DNA from: Fibrobacteraceae bacterium
GTDB taxonomy: Bacteria > Fibrobacterota > Fibrobacteria > Fibrobacterales > Fibrobacteraceae
Direction of reading: 5' to 3'
DNA length: 64,000 bases
NCBI GenBank assembly: GCA_017631885.1
Contig: JAGBSH010000011.1
Span: 22,212 to 86,211 of the forward strand
The notes under the pieces are model-generated. The model was not told the DNA's origin. It ran no database searches and saw only the letters and a list, made by a program, of their open reading frames with translations. A program made the position numbers and the translations under genes. Of this stretch, positions 26,652-35,457 are shown piece after piece; positions within the stretch are counted from its first letter, which is position 1, and every line of letters begins with the position of its first letter.

Positions 26652-27737
26652 ATGCTATCTAGGATAACAAAACGCAAATTTAAAGCAATGTGTTTTTATA
26701 TGTCGAGCTGGCTTTTAGGTTGCTTTGCTTTTATTTTGTTATACTATTTTGGAACACCTAATGTTTTTAGCTTTTCTTTTTACCTTTATATAATCCAGTT
26801 TTCAATATTTACAGGGCTTTCACAAGGCATTTATGATATTTTGATTCTTCAAGATGATAAAGACCATCGCTCAGTTATTCCTTCTCTTTTGATTCGTTCT
26901 CTTTATCTTTCTTTAACTATAGTTATAAATATATCCCTTTGCGTATTTATTGAACACTTGTATTCAACAGGGTCTCTTATTTCTGAAAATAGTTTGACTG
27001 CTTTATGCCAACATTGGTCTGAAAATTCAACAAGAGCTTTTGCGATTTATTCTTTTTTATTGGGGTATCTCATTACTTTTATTCGTTCGGTTCATAAGAA
27101 ATTTGGAACTCGTGTTTTAATAAATACTGTTCTTGGAAAATACCAAGAACCGACAGAGGAAGAACGCGTTTTTATGTTTGTTGATTTGCGGCAATCTACA
27201 GCTTTAGCAGAAGAATTAGGGAATTTTAAGTATAGTAGTTTTTTAAGGGATTATTATCATTACCTTTCAAACTGTTGTGAAGAAAACCATGGGGAAATTT
27301 ATCAGATTGTTGGTGACGGAGTTGTACTTTCTTGGGCAATGAAAAAGTGCCTTAAAAAGCCAAGGCCTATTTATTGCTTTGAAGATTTAAAGCTTTGTTT
27401 TCAACGGTTAGCTCCAGTTTTTCAAAAAAAATATGGTAAAATACCTTCTTTTCGAGCTGCGGCACATTGTGGAAAAGTGATTGTAAGTGAAGTCGGGAAT
27501 TTTGGTAGCGCGATGGCTTATCACGGAGATGCTGTTAATACTACAGCTCGTTTGCAAACACTTTGTTCTCAAAATAATTATGAATTCTTAATTAGCGAAG
27601 AATTACTCTTAAAATTGAAAAAAATGGAAAAATACCACCCAGAGAATAAAGGAATTATGGAACTTAAGGGAAAAAAAAGAAATATTTTTGCATATACTCT
27701 TGATTTTTCCCTTGACAACCTAAAAAATATTTCCTAA
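26652..27737 (+). CDS. Membrane class III adenylate/guanylate cyclase
   Basis: 361 residues. About four or five membrane helices fill residues 1-155. The catalytic domain runs from about 170 to 340: the first metal Asp in FMFVDLRQST, the second in YQIVGDGVVLSW, and the substrate loop in YHGDAVNTTARLQ. At the base-specifying sites the usual Lys is Gln (YQIVGD) and the usual Asp/Thr is Ala, a pattern I associate with a Bacteroidetes/Fibrobacter-type subfamily. Adenine or guanine specificity is therefore open. The end of the gene overlaps the predicted tRNA-Gly promoter. A kinase with a cNMP-binding domain at 3 kb is a candidate receiver of its product. Confidence 0.9.
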   Translation: MLSRITKRKFKAMCFYMSSWLLGCFAFILLYYFGTPNVFSFSFYLYIIQFSIFTGLSQGIYDILILQDDKDHRSVIPSLLIRSLYLSLTIVINISLCVFIEHLYSTGSLISENSLTALCQHWSENSTRAFAIYSFLLGYLITFIRSVHKKFGTRVLINTVLGKYQEPTEEERVFMFVDLRQSTALAEELGNFKYSSFLRDYYHYLSNCCEENHGEIYQIVGDGVVLSWAMKKCLKKPRPIYCFEDLKLCFQRLAPVFQKKYGKIPSFRAAAHCGKVIVSEVGNFGSAMAYHGDAVNTTARLQTLCSQNNYEFLISEELLLKLKKMEKYHPENKGIMELKGKKRNIFAYTLDFSLDNLKNIS

Positions 27738-27740
27738 CTT
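27712..27740 (+). promoter_or_regulatory. Putative tRNA-Gly promoter (TTGACA-17-TAACTT)
   Basis: A perfect TTGACA (27712-27717), a 17-nt spacer and TAACTT (27735-27740). Start of transcription would fall about 6 nt before the mature tRNA. The element lies across the cyclase stop codon. Confidence 0.65.
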
Positions 27741-27752
27741 GTGGCTACTCTC

Positions 27753-27825
27753 GCGGGAATAGCTCAGTTGGTAGAGCATAACCTTGCCAAGGTTAGGGTC
27801 GGGGGTTCGAGTCTCCTTTCCCGCT
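27753..27825 (+). tRNA. tRNA-Gly (anticodon GCC)
   Basis: A 73-nt cloverleaf. The acceptor GCGGGAA pairs with TTCCCGC, the D loop has AGCTCAGTTGGTAGAGC, the anticodon loop TTGCCAA gives GCC, and the T arm has GGTTCGAGTC. The discriminator is T and the CCA is not encoded. Confidence 0.97.
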
Positions 27826-27827
27826 CT

Positions 27828-27859
27828 AAAAAAAACGATGTAATAACATCGTTTTTTTT
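27828..27859 (+). terminator. Terminator after tRNA-Gly
   Basis: A 14-bp stem (27828-27841 with 27846-27859) with A8/T8 flanks and a CGATGT core, immediately after the tRNA. Confidence 0.92.
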
Positions 27860-28000
27860 GTTTTTATAAGAAAAATGTTTAAAAGAAACTTGCTTTTTTT
27901 TTAAAATTTAAAGTTCTGAATGAAAATATACTAGCGAGTTTTTGTTTTTTATTGTAGATTATATCTTGTAATTTTACACTTACCCCTATGGAGGCTTAAA

Positions 28001-28540
28001 ATGAAAAAGATTATTATGGCTTTTGCAGTTACAGCTTTTCTTGTTGGTTGTGCAGGGACTCCTCAAGAAAAATCCGCGGACATTCTTGTAGAAATGCAAA
28101 TGAAAAAAGTAAATCTCATTAAAAAGGAACATATTCCTGCCGGTTTAGGGATTGGCGTTTCTAAAGATGAACAAATTGCAATGGAAAAAGCAGACCAAAA
28201 TGCCCGTGTTGATTTAGCTAAAGAAATTGATGCTCAAATGAAAGCCCTTACAAAAAATTTTAAAGAAGAAGTGGGTGGTGATATTGTAGAACATTTTCAA
28301 ACAGCTTCTAAAACAGTTGTTGATACACGTATGAATGGAGCTACATTAACAGATGTTAAAGTGGAGACAACAGAAGATGGTCAATTTAAAATTTATGGCA
28401 TTATGACTCTTGAAGTTGATTTAGTTTCTGAATATTTAAAATCTCTTCAAGATACTGACGCCGCTAATGAAGAAATGAAAAATAAAATTCGTGCTGCTGC
28501 TGATAAAGCATATGCAGAACTTGATGCACAAACAAAATAA
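28001..28540 (+). CDS. LPP20-like outer-membrane lipoprotein
   Basis: 179 residues. A lipoprotein signal ends in FLVGC (Cys17), with GGAGG 8 nt before the start. The mature part is an LPP20-type domain: GIGVSKDEQIAMEKADQNARVDLAKEI, then a long amphipathic region and YGIMTLEVDL. LPP20-like proteins are small periplasm-facing lipoproteins of poorly known function, first described in Helicobacter and common in anaerobes. The C terminus is a charged helix rich in Ala and Lys. The gene is monocistronic between two terminators. Confidence 0.82.
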   Translation: MKKIIMAFAVTAFLVGCAGTPQEKSADILVEMQMKKVNLIKKEHIPAGLGIGVSKDEQIAMEKADQNARVDLAKEIDAQMKALTKNFKEEVGGDIVEHFQTASKTVVDTRMNGATLTDVKVETTEDGQFKIYGIMTLEVDLVSEYLKSLQDTDAANEEMKNKIRAAADKAYAELDAQTK

Positions 28541-28572
28541 TTTTTCTTGATTAAAATTACTGACGTTAAATG

Positions 28573-28600
28573 CACTACCTTTTTAGGTAGTGTATTTTTT
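28573..28600 (+). terminator. Terminator after the LPP20-like gene
   Basis: An 8-bp stem (CACTACCT at 28573-28580 with 28585-28592), TTTT loop and T-rich tail. Confidence 0.85.
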
Positions 28601-28629
28601 ATTTTCAAAAAGATTCTAAATTTGTGTGT

Positions 28630-29916
28630 ATGGAAAATCGCCCTAATTCTTTAGATTTGCCGGCTTTTAAAAGTTTTGAAGGAACTCTTCGTGTTCCTGG
28701 TTCTAAAAGTATTTCAAATCGAGCTCTTTTACTTTCTGCTTTAGCTAAAGGTGAAACCAGGCTCCATTATCTTTTACAAAGTGATGATACCATACACATG
28801 GGGAACGCTTTAGCGCAACTTGGTGTTGATATTTCTTTTTTTGAAAATGGTACTGAAGCTGTTATTAAAGGACTTGGCTCTTCTTTTGTAGCGCAAGAAG
28901 GCAAATTTTTCCTTGGTAATGCCGGAACTGCAATGCGTTCTTTAACGGCTGCTTTGTGTTTAGGAAATGGTAAATTTACGCTCCATGGTGAACCAAGAAT
29001 GCATGAACGTCCTATTGGCGATTTGATTTTTGCTTTGCGTTCTTTAGGGGCAGATATTCGTTGTTTAGAAAATGAATCTTATCCTCCGCTTGAAATACAT
29101 GCAAATGGCTTAAAAGGTTCTTCTGTTTCTGTTCGTGGAAACATTTCTAGCCAGTATTTAACAGCTCTTTTGCTTTGTGCTCCTTATACAGAAAATGGTT
29201 TAACCATTACTGTAGAAGGCGAACTCATTTCAAAGCCTTATATTGCCTTAACGATTTCGATGATGAAGGATTTTGGGATTACAGTAAAAAACAATAATTT
29301 TGAATCTTTTGAAATACCAAAAGGTGTTTATATTGCTCCTGGTGATTACGAAATAGAAGGAGATGCGTCTTCTGCAAGTTACCCATTAGCAGCGGCTGCG
29401 ATTTCTCATGGTAAAGTTCGTGTAGAGGGCGTGGGAGAAAATAGTATTCAAGGTGATATTCGCTTTGCAAGTGTTTTACAACAAATGGGGGCTCAGATTA
29501 CCTATGGTAAAAATTGGGTAGAATGTAAAGGGTGTGAATTGAATGCTATTGATATGGATTTAAATCATATTCCAGATGCGGCGATGACTATTGCTGTACT
29601 TGCGTTATTTGCAAAAGGAACAACAAAAATTAGAGGCATTGCTAGTTGGAAAGTTAAAGAAACCGATAGACTTTTTGCATTAAAAACAGAGCTACAAAAA
29701 CTTGGTGCATTTGTTGAAACGGATGATGATTCTATAACTATTACGCCACCAGCAAAATTAAAATCAGCAAGTATTGATACTTATAATGACCATCGTATGG
29801 CAATGTGTTTTAGTTTAGTTTCTCTCGGAGGAACTCCTATTACTATAATGGATCCAGCTTGTGTAAATAAAACCTATCCCAGTTATTTTGATGATTTTAT
29901 GCGGTTAGCGAAATGA
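28630..29916 (+). CDS. aroA: 3-phosphoshikimate 1-carboxyvinyltransferase (EPSP synthase)
   Basis: About 428 residues; ATG 28630 is used, a GTG at 28624 adds two residues. Shikimate-pathway signatures are present: PGSKSISNRALLLSALAKG, GNAGTAMRSL (the LGNAGTAMR-type motif), KVKETDRL and YNDHRMAMCFSL. The enzyme joins phosphoenolpyruvate and shikimate 3-phosphate to EPSP in aromatic amino-acid synthesis. The stop codon overlaps the next gene as ATGA, so the wall enzyme downstream is translationally coupled to aroA. The residue set around GNAGTAMR looks like the ordinary type. Confidence 0.96.
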   Translation: MENRPNSLDLPAFKSFEGTLRVPGSKSISNRALLLSALAKGETRLHYLLQSDDTIHMGNALAQLGVDISFFENGTEAVIKGLGSSFVAQEGKFFLGNAGTAMRSLTAALCLGNGKFTLHGEPRMHERPIGDLIFALRSLGADIRCLENESYPPLEIHANGLKGSSVSVRGNISSQYLTALLLCAPYTENGLTITVEGELISKPYIALTISMMKDFGITVKNNNFESFEIPKGVYIAPGDYEIEGDASSASYPLAAAAISHGKVRVEGVGENSIQGDIRFASVLQQMGAQITYGKNWVECKGCELNAIDMDLNHIPDAAMTIAVLALFAKGTTKIRGIASWKVKETDRLFALKTELQKLGAFVETDDDSITITPPAKLKSASIDTYNDHRMAMCFSLVSLGGTPITIMDPACVNKTYPSYFDDFMRLAK

Positions 29917-32057
29917 GTCGAATTTTATTTGTTTTTCTTTTCTGTTTTTTTTCAATATCTTTTGCAGAAAGTTTATTTCCTTTAGAAAGTTATCAAACTT
30001 TAGTGGATTCAATGGTCCCAGAATCTAAACTAGGACTTTCTATTCGCTCTTTAAAAACAGGAAAAGAATTAGCAAATATTCGAGCTAGTGAACCTTTTAC
30101 TCCAGCAAGTACTTTAAAAACTTTAACTACAGCAGCCGCACTTTATCACTTACCTTTAAATTATGAACCACAAACGCACTTTTTTTTAGACGGAAGTGTT
30201 TCGCAAGGTGTTTTTAAAGGGATTCTTCGTATTCGTGGTGAAGGTGACCCCAATATTTCTGCTCGTTTTTACCCAGAACCTCTTTATTTGTTACATGTAA
30301 TGGCTGATTCTTTAAAAGAATTGGGTATAGATTCTCTTGTTGGTAAAATTGAACTAGATACTTCCTTTTATTCTGGGCCTAGAAAACCTCTTTATTGGGC
30401 TCCTCATTTTTACAATGCATGGTATGGTGCAGAGGTTTCTCCTTTGCAATTTAACGATAATTGTACATTGATTCGCTTGAAACCAGGCCAAAAAATTGGA
30501 GATACTGCAACCATTTCTATTCACCCTGATGTGGGTTATGTACAAGTGAAAAATGAATTAGTTACAGGGAAAAAGAAACGCCGCCGTTGGACTTGGGCTT
30601 TAAATGATACTTTGCCAATTATTACTATTGGCGGAAATATTGGAGAAAAAATAGATTCAGCGAGTTTAGTTTTACCTGTTAGGAACCCTCCTTTATATTT
30701 TAAACACGCTCTTTTGTTTGCATTAAAAGACAAGGGAATTGGATTTCAAGAAACAGAAAATATTTCACGTGGGATAGAAATTAAATCTTTTTCTTTTTCG
30801 GCAGCGCCATTTCTTAGCATTTTAGATGAAATCAATCAACGGAGTCAAAATTTACATGCTGAAACGCTATTACGTAATATGGGAAAAATTGTAGCTAATA
30901 AAGGTAATGTGGAAGGTGGAAAAATTGCTATCCATAAATATTTAAATCATATTGGTTTATCTCCTGAGGATTTTTACTTTGTGGACGGAAGTGGACTTTC
31001 TCAAAAAAACAAAGTAAAACCTTCTGCAGAAAGTGCATTGCTTTTTAAAGTGGCTCGTTCATCTTTTGCAGATACATATATTAGAAGTCTTGCTTCTCCT
31101 GATATTGGTACTGGTTCAAAACGCATGAAAGGAATTCAACACCCTTGGCGGACTCGGTTTAAAACAGGTTTTATTGGCGGTGTTCATGCTCTTGCCGGTT
31201 ATATATTTACAACAGAAGATACGCTAGCAGTAGCCCTTTATTTAAATGAAACGGGGAAAAATCCTGATGCTATTTGTAAAGACGCGTTAGATTCTATTTG
31301 GTTACGCCTTGTGAATTTTGCAGATGCAGAATACGCGCATGTTTTAAAAGCCAAAGAATTATGGCTTAATGCTATTTCTAAAAAAGGTTTGAATGAAAGA
31401 ATCCGTTATTTTTCAGAAGCCCTTAAAGAAACTCCTTATAATTTAGGCCCGACTGGAGAAGGATTTAAAGGTAAAATAGATACAAAACCAATTTTCCGTT
31501 TAGATTCTGTTGATTGTGTTACTTATATGGAAAGTGTTTTAGCGTTAACATTTGCACCCCATGAAGATTCTTTATTGTCTACACTAAAACAGATCCGTTA
31601 CTTAAATGGTGAAGTAAGTTATTTAAATCGCAAGCATTACTTTGTTGCCGATTGGATTCAAAAAAGTGATTTTGCAAAAGTTCTTGAAGACAAAAATACT
31701 CAAACAATGAAACGAACCCTTCCTAAAAAGAAATTTTTCAAAAATAAAGGGATAGATTTTTCAAATGATGAAAAAATAGAATTTGCTTATTTACCTTTAG
31801 ATAAAGCCAAGGATTTTGCGAGTAAAAATTGGAATGGCACTTCTGAAATTCGTGGGGTAGGATTTGTTTTTGCTGGCGATGTGGTTGACGTATTCCATGT
31901 TGGATTTTTGCTTTTAAACCCAGGTGAAAAACCAATTTTTAGACATGCTTCTCAAATTTCAGGAAAAGTTATTGACCAGACTTTAGAAAGCTACTTGGCA
32001 AATTCCAAAAAGAAAATTCCAGGAATCGTTCAGTTTGAGTTTTTAGGGAAAATTTAA
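29913..32057 (+). CDS. Penicillin-binding protein 4 (DacB-type) fused to a DUF1460 amidase-like domain
   Basis: 714 residues with a signal peptide (about 1-18). Residues about 25-455 are a family S13 D-Ala-D-Ala carboxypeptidase/endopeptidase with the full active site: Ser66-Thr-Leu-Lys69, Ser-Gln-Asn in RSQNLHAETLL and Lys417-Thr-Gly in RFKTGFIGG. Residues about 470-714 match DUF1460, an NlpC/P60-related amidase-like domain: Cys535 in LDSVDCVTYMES, NRKHYFVADW, and a later His in DVFHVGFLL. The two parts are in one unbroken frame. S13 enzymes trim cross-links, and DUF1460 proteins are thought to cut at the muramyl-Ala amide, so one chain may attack peptidoglycan at two bonds. Length of the S13 part is normal. 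Confidence 0.88.
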   Translation: MSRILFVFLFCFFSISFAESLFPLESYQTLVDSMVPESKLGLSIRSLKTGKELANIRASEPFTPASTLKTLTTAAALYHLPLNYEPQTHFFLDGSVSQGVFKGILRIRGEGDPNISARFYPEPLYLLHVMADSLKELGIDSLVGKIELDTSFYSGPRKPLYWAPHFYNAWYGAEVSPLQFNDNCTLIRLKPGQKIGDTATISIHPDVGYVQVKNELVTGKKKRRRWTWALNDTLPIITIGGNIGEKIDSASLVLPVRNPPLYFKHALLFALKDKGIGFQETENISRGIEIKSFSFSAAPFLSILDEINQRSQNLHAETLLRNMGKIVANKGNVEGGKIAIHKYLNHIGLSPEDFYFVDGSGLSQKNKVKPSAESALLFKVARSSFADTYIRSLASPDIGTGSKRMKGIQHPWRTRFKTGFIGGVHALAGYIFTTEDTLAVALYLNETGKNPDAICKDALDSIWLRLVNFADAEYAHVLKAKELWLNAISKKGLNERIRYFSEALKETPYNLGPTGEGFKGKIDTKPIFRLDSVDCVTYMESVLALTFAPHEDSLLSTLKQIRYLNGEVSYLNRKHYFVADWIQKSDFAKVLEDKNTQTMKRTLPKKKFFKNKGIDFSNDEKIEFAYLPLDKAKDFASKNWNGTSEIRGVGFVFAGDVVDVFHVGFLLLNPGEKPIFRHASQISGKVIDQTLESYLANSKKKIPGIVQFEFLGKI

Positions 32058-33421
32058 ATCTGCGGCATATACAACAATCGGTTCATGCACTTTGGCCATT
32101 CTCTATAATGCGAAACAAACAGAATAGATGTTTTGTCTGAAAGGAAGTTCAGTAAATCAAATAATCGTTCGCGTGATTTTTCATCCATTCCTTGCGTGGG
32201 TTCATCTAATACAAGAACTTTTGGTGGGCGAATGGCTGCTCTTGCCACAAGCGCAAGGCGTTTTTCCATTGTGGAAAGAGCAGCGAAAGGAATTTCTGGG
32301 TTTGTAAAGCCAAGTTCTTTAAGCCAATGTAAAGCCTTGGTGCGTTCTTCATAATTAATTTCTTGAAAAAGACCTAAATTGCTTGAAAAACCTGTGCAAA
32401 GGACTTCATAAAGTTTCAGCTTTTCTTTATAATGCAAAGCAAGTTCGGGTGAGAAAAAACCTATTTGAGCTTTGTGTTCCCAAACATCTAAACCTTGCCC
32501 CGGCCGCATTCCAAGCAAAACAACATCGTTATTATACATTTGCGGATGGTCGCCAGATAAAAGGGCTAAAAGAGTGCTTTTTCCAGCACCATTAGGGCCC
32601 ATAATAACCCAATGTTCACCTTTTCGCATTTGCCAATTTAAATTACGTATAATTTCATTTTCGCCAAATCGAATCGTGACATTTTTTAAATCAAAAAGAA
32701 TTTCTCCATTTAAAGGTGCTTCTGAAAGAATTTCTGTTGAATATTGTTTTTGGGTATTATCCTTTTTTATGAAGTTTTCTTCAGTTTCTGTTTTAAATTC
32801 AATGCTTTCAAGTTTCCCATTCAAAAAAACAAACGCCGGTATGCCAGCTAATAATTCATCTTCTCTTTGCATTCTAAAAATAGAACGAATATTAGTGTGC
32901 GCTAAATTTTTTAAAACATGAGTTAAGTGTTTTCGGTATTCTGGGTCAAGTCCGCCAAAAGGGTCGTTAAAATAAGCCCATTCCGGACTTTCCATCCAAA
33001 GTCGGGCAAGTAAAACACGGCGCAGTTCTCCATTTGAAAGGCTTATCAATTTTTTTTCTAATATGTCTGTTTTTAATGAAGCTAATTCTAAAGCACTTTC
33101 TAAAAGTTCTGGATTAGTTTTTGGGAATGGTTCAGAATCTACAAAGAATTCTGTTTGCAAAAAAAACTTTGGAGATAGCAATAAATCTTTAACTAAAAGA
33201 GCTTCTTCGCCTGCAATGCTTATATAACGTTCTTGCCAAAATGGTGTAACAGCCCGCCTAATTTTTTGTTGAATAGCTTCGGAAAAAACAGAAACGTAAT
33301 TTTGTTTTTTTAAAAAATCAGTAATGTATTTTTCTGCACTTGACAATGGGTCCAAAATTTGAACCTGCGCGTGTTTTATAAACAAATTATGTAAACATTC
33401 AGTTGTATTAGTTTGATTCAT
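32054..33421 (-). CDS. Tandem ABC ATPase with degenerate first nucleotide-binding domain (ModF-like)
   Basis: 455 residues, two ABC units. The N-terminal unit lacks a Walker A; it keeps a signature (LSNGELRRVLLARLW) and a Walker-B-like YFNDPFGGLD in which the usual Asp-Glu is Asn-Asp. The C-terminal unit is complete: GPNGAGKST, Q-loop IGFFSPE, LSTMEKRLALVARA, VLVLDEPTQGMD and a switch His in SHYREWP. The arrangement resembles ModF-type soluble double ATPases, whose role is uncertain. No permease is adjacent. Its stop overlaps the PBP4 fusion stop by 4 nt (TTAA). A regulatory or repair-type ATPase is as likely as transport. Confidence 0.82.
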   Translation of the reverse strand: MNQTNTTECLHNLFIKHAQVQILDPLSSAEKYITDFLKKQNYVSVFSEAIQQKIRRAVTPFWQERYISIAGEEALLVKDLLLSPKFFLQTEFFVDSEPFPKTNPELLESALELASLKTDILEKKLISLSNGELRRVLLARLWMESPEWAYFNDPFGGLDPEYRKHLTHVLKNLAHTNIRSIFRMQREDELLAGIPAFVFLNGKLESIEFKTETEENFIKKDNTQKQYSTEILSEAPLNGEILFDLKNVTIRFGENEIIRNLNWQMRKGEHWVIMGPNGAGKSTLLALLSGDHPQMYNNDVVLLGMRPGQGLDVWEHKAQIGFFSPELALHYKEKLKLYEVLCTGFSSNLGLFQEINYEERTKALHWLKELGFTNPEIPFAALSTMEKRLALVARAAIRPPKVLVLDEPTQGMDEKSRERLFDLLNFLSDKTSILFVSHYREWPKCMNRLLYMPQI

Positions 33422-33515
33422 TTTATAAAAGGCCTTTAATTTTAAAGCAAAAATAGAAAAATCTCTTTGTTTTATAATTTTTAATAAAATTTCACACTTG
33501 TTTAGAATAAAAAAC

Positions 33516-33543
33516 TTGACATAATTTTGTGAATATTTTTAAT
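33516..33543 (+). promoter_or_regulatory. Putative promoter of the pectate lyase gene
   Basis: TTGACA (33516-33521), a 16-nt spacer and TTTAAT (33538-33543). The predicted start would be about 16 nt before the ATG at 33566, leaving just enough room for the AAGGAG at 33553. Confidence 0.45.
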
Positions 33544-33565
33544 TTTTATAAAAAGGAGTTTGTTT

Positions 33566-35248
33566 ATGGGTACATTCAAAATCAGAGCATTATTGCTCTT
33601 GTCTTTTTCTTTGTCTTTTGCAGTAACTTCAAAAGATTTACCAATGACTGGGTGGGCAACTGTCAACAATACTACAGGGGGACTTGGTTATGATACCGTT
33701 ACCGTTGATAATGTTTCTGCCTTAAAGTCTTTTGCCGAAGATGGCAATAAAGTCATTTTTGTAAAGCCAGGGAATTATCTTGGGCCAATTAATGTTGGCT
33801 CTAATGTTACGATTTATGGCTATCAAGGTGCAGTCATTCAACAACCTTCAACAGGAAGCGCAATGAAACTCAGCGAATCAAAAAACGTTATTATTCGCAA
33901 TTTAGAGTTTCAAGGCGTGGGCGCTCTTGATGAAGATGACGAAGATTGTTTACAGATAAATAAAAATTCTACTAATGTTTGGATCGATCACGTTTATATT
34001 TACGATGGTCATGATGGAAATTTAGATATTACAAATGGTTCGAATTACATCACTATTTCATGGACAAAATTTGCTTATACAAATGCTTCTTCAAATCACC
34101 AGTTTAGTAACCTTATCGGAAACAGCGATTCTAAAACTAGTGACGAAGGAAAACTTAAAGTGACTTTTCATCACACTTGGTGGAGTGATGGTGTAAAAGA
34201 ACGCATGCCTCGCGTTCGTTATGGTCAAGTTCATCTTTACAATAATCTTTTTGATAGCAAAAATTCAAGCACTTGTATTCGGGCCGGAATAAAGGCCGAT
34301 TTAAGAGTAGAAAACAATGTTTTTATTGGGGTAAATAAACCGATTGATTTATATGAAAATGATTTTACCGCTGTTAGCGCGAACGGAAATTATTTTGAAA
34401 ATACTTCAGGCAATACAAGTGGAAGTGGTAATGCTTTTACACCAGGTTATACAGTTTCGCCTACTGATGTAAGTACGCAAGCTAAAGCTTACGCCCTGCG
34501 CGATTCTATACAACTTTACGCTGGTGCGACTTTACCTAATCCAGGGACAATACCACAAATTCAATCTTCCTCTTCTATTCCTAATAGTTCTTCTAGTGCT
34601 GTTAGCAGTTCTTCTGTTAAACCAGTATCGTCTTCATCTGGCATTTCAAATGGGAGTGCTACCCTTACAAAACATGGAGCAGGTTCTTCTTCACAGACAG
34701 TAAACCAAGGAGATTCTATTCAAAGTTTCTATTACACTTTTGAAAACGCCACAAGTGCTAGTGTTTCTGGTTTACCCGAAGGCCTCCTTTCTAGCATTAA
34801 AGGCAACAATATTCACATTTCTGGAATAGTTTCTTGTTCTGCTGAAGCAAAAGAATACCCTTATGTTATAACAACTGTAGGGGGCTCCACTGATGCCTCA
34901 AAGAAAGGAACCATTACAGTAGTTGCTGTAGAACAAGATTCTTCTGAAATAAATCCAACACCAAATGATTCTTCAACAAACTCGATTGTTCAAAATAAAC
35001 AAAACCTTTTTGTAATTCCGCAATCTTTTGCAGAACAAGGGAAAATTGAATTTTATTCTACCAAATCAGGAATTTCAAAAATTTTCTTGTTTGATGTGAA
35101 TGGTGTTATGCTAAGATCAAAAACTATTAACACGCAATCTGGTTTTAACGCCATTACCATTGAGCGAAAAGGAATTTCTTCAGGAGCGGTATATTTGGTG
35201 TTACAAACTCCAGAATATTCCTTAAAAAGACGAATTGTTATTGAATAA
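33566..35248 (+). CDS. Secreted pectate lyase, PL1 family, with C-terminal sorting domain
   Basis: 560 residues from ATG 33566, with AAGGAG 7 nt upstream. A signal peptide covers about residues 1-20. The PL1 parallel beta-helix spans about 24-320, with WIDH (139-142), the Ca-binding LDITNGSNYITISW region and RMPRVR (213-218), which carries the catalytic Arg. A Ser-rich linker with SSSS blocks follows. Then an Ig-like domain (about 370-460) and a type IX-like sorting domain (FVIPQ, ISKIFLFDVNGVMLRSK, GAVYLVLQTPEYSLKRRIVIE). It cleaves polygalacturonate by beta-elimination outside the cell. The sorting domain resembles that of the dead xylanase, so both used the same export route. Monocistronic. 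Confidence 0.95.
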   Translation: MGTFKIRALLLLSFSLSFAVTSKDLPMTGWATVNNTTGGLGYDTVTVDNVSALKSFAEDGNKVIFVKPGNYLGPINVGSNVTIYGYQGAVIQQPSTGSAMKLSESKNVIIRNLEFQGVGALDEDDEDCLQINKNSTNVWIDHVYIYDGHDGNLDITNGSNYITISWTKFAYTNASSNHQFSNLIGNSDSKTSDEGKLKVTFHHTWWSDGVKERMPRVRYGQVHLYNNLFDSKNSSTCIRAGIKADLRVENNVFIGVNKPIDLYENDFTAVSANGNYFENTSGNTSGSGNAFTPGYTVSPTDVSTQAKAYALRDSIQLYAGATLPNPGTIPQIQSSSSIPNSSSSAVSSSSVKPVSSSSGISNGSATLTKHGAGSSSQTVNQGDSIQSFYYTFENATSASVSGLPEGLLSSIKGNNIHISGIVSCSAEAKEYPYVITTVGGSTDASKKGTITVVAVEQDSSEINPTPNDSSTNSIVQNKQNLFVIPQSFAEQGKIEFYSTKSGISKIFLFDVNGVMLRSKTINTQSGFNAITIERKGISSGAVYLVLQTPEYSLKRRIVIE

Positions 35249-35269
35249 AATAAAACGTTAAAAGTAACT

Positions 35270-35287
35270 CGCCGGCTTTAGCCGGCG
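35270..35287 (+). terminator. GC-rich hairpin after the pectate lyase gene
   Basis: CGCCGGCT pairs with AGCCGGCG over 8 bp with a tiny centre. There is no T run, so it may be a processing or stability hairpin rather than a true terminator. Confidence 0.45.
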
Positions 35288-35457
35288 CACTTATTATGAC
35301 TTAGTCCATTTTAAATAAACATTCAACAAGCCAGTCCCAAAAATTGAAAGTTGACACAGATTATAAAAAAAATATTTTTTTGTAAAATTTGTTCTGTAGA
35401 AGCATGGAAGATAAAAACTAAATATGGCGGTATCATAACTATTCATAAGGAGTTGTA

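Noticed and set aside
35270..35287. GCCGGC hairpin as a REP-type repeat element
   Set aside because: Only one copy was seen in the window, so a repeat family cannot be supported.
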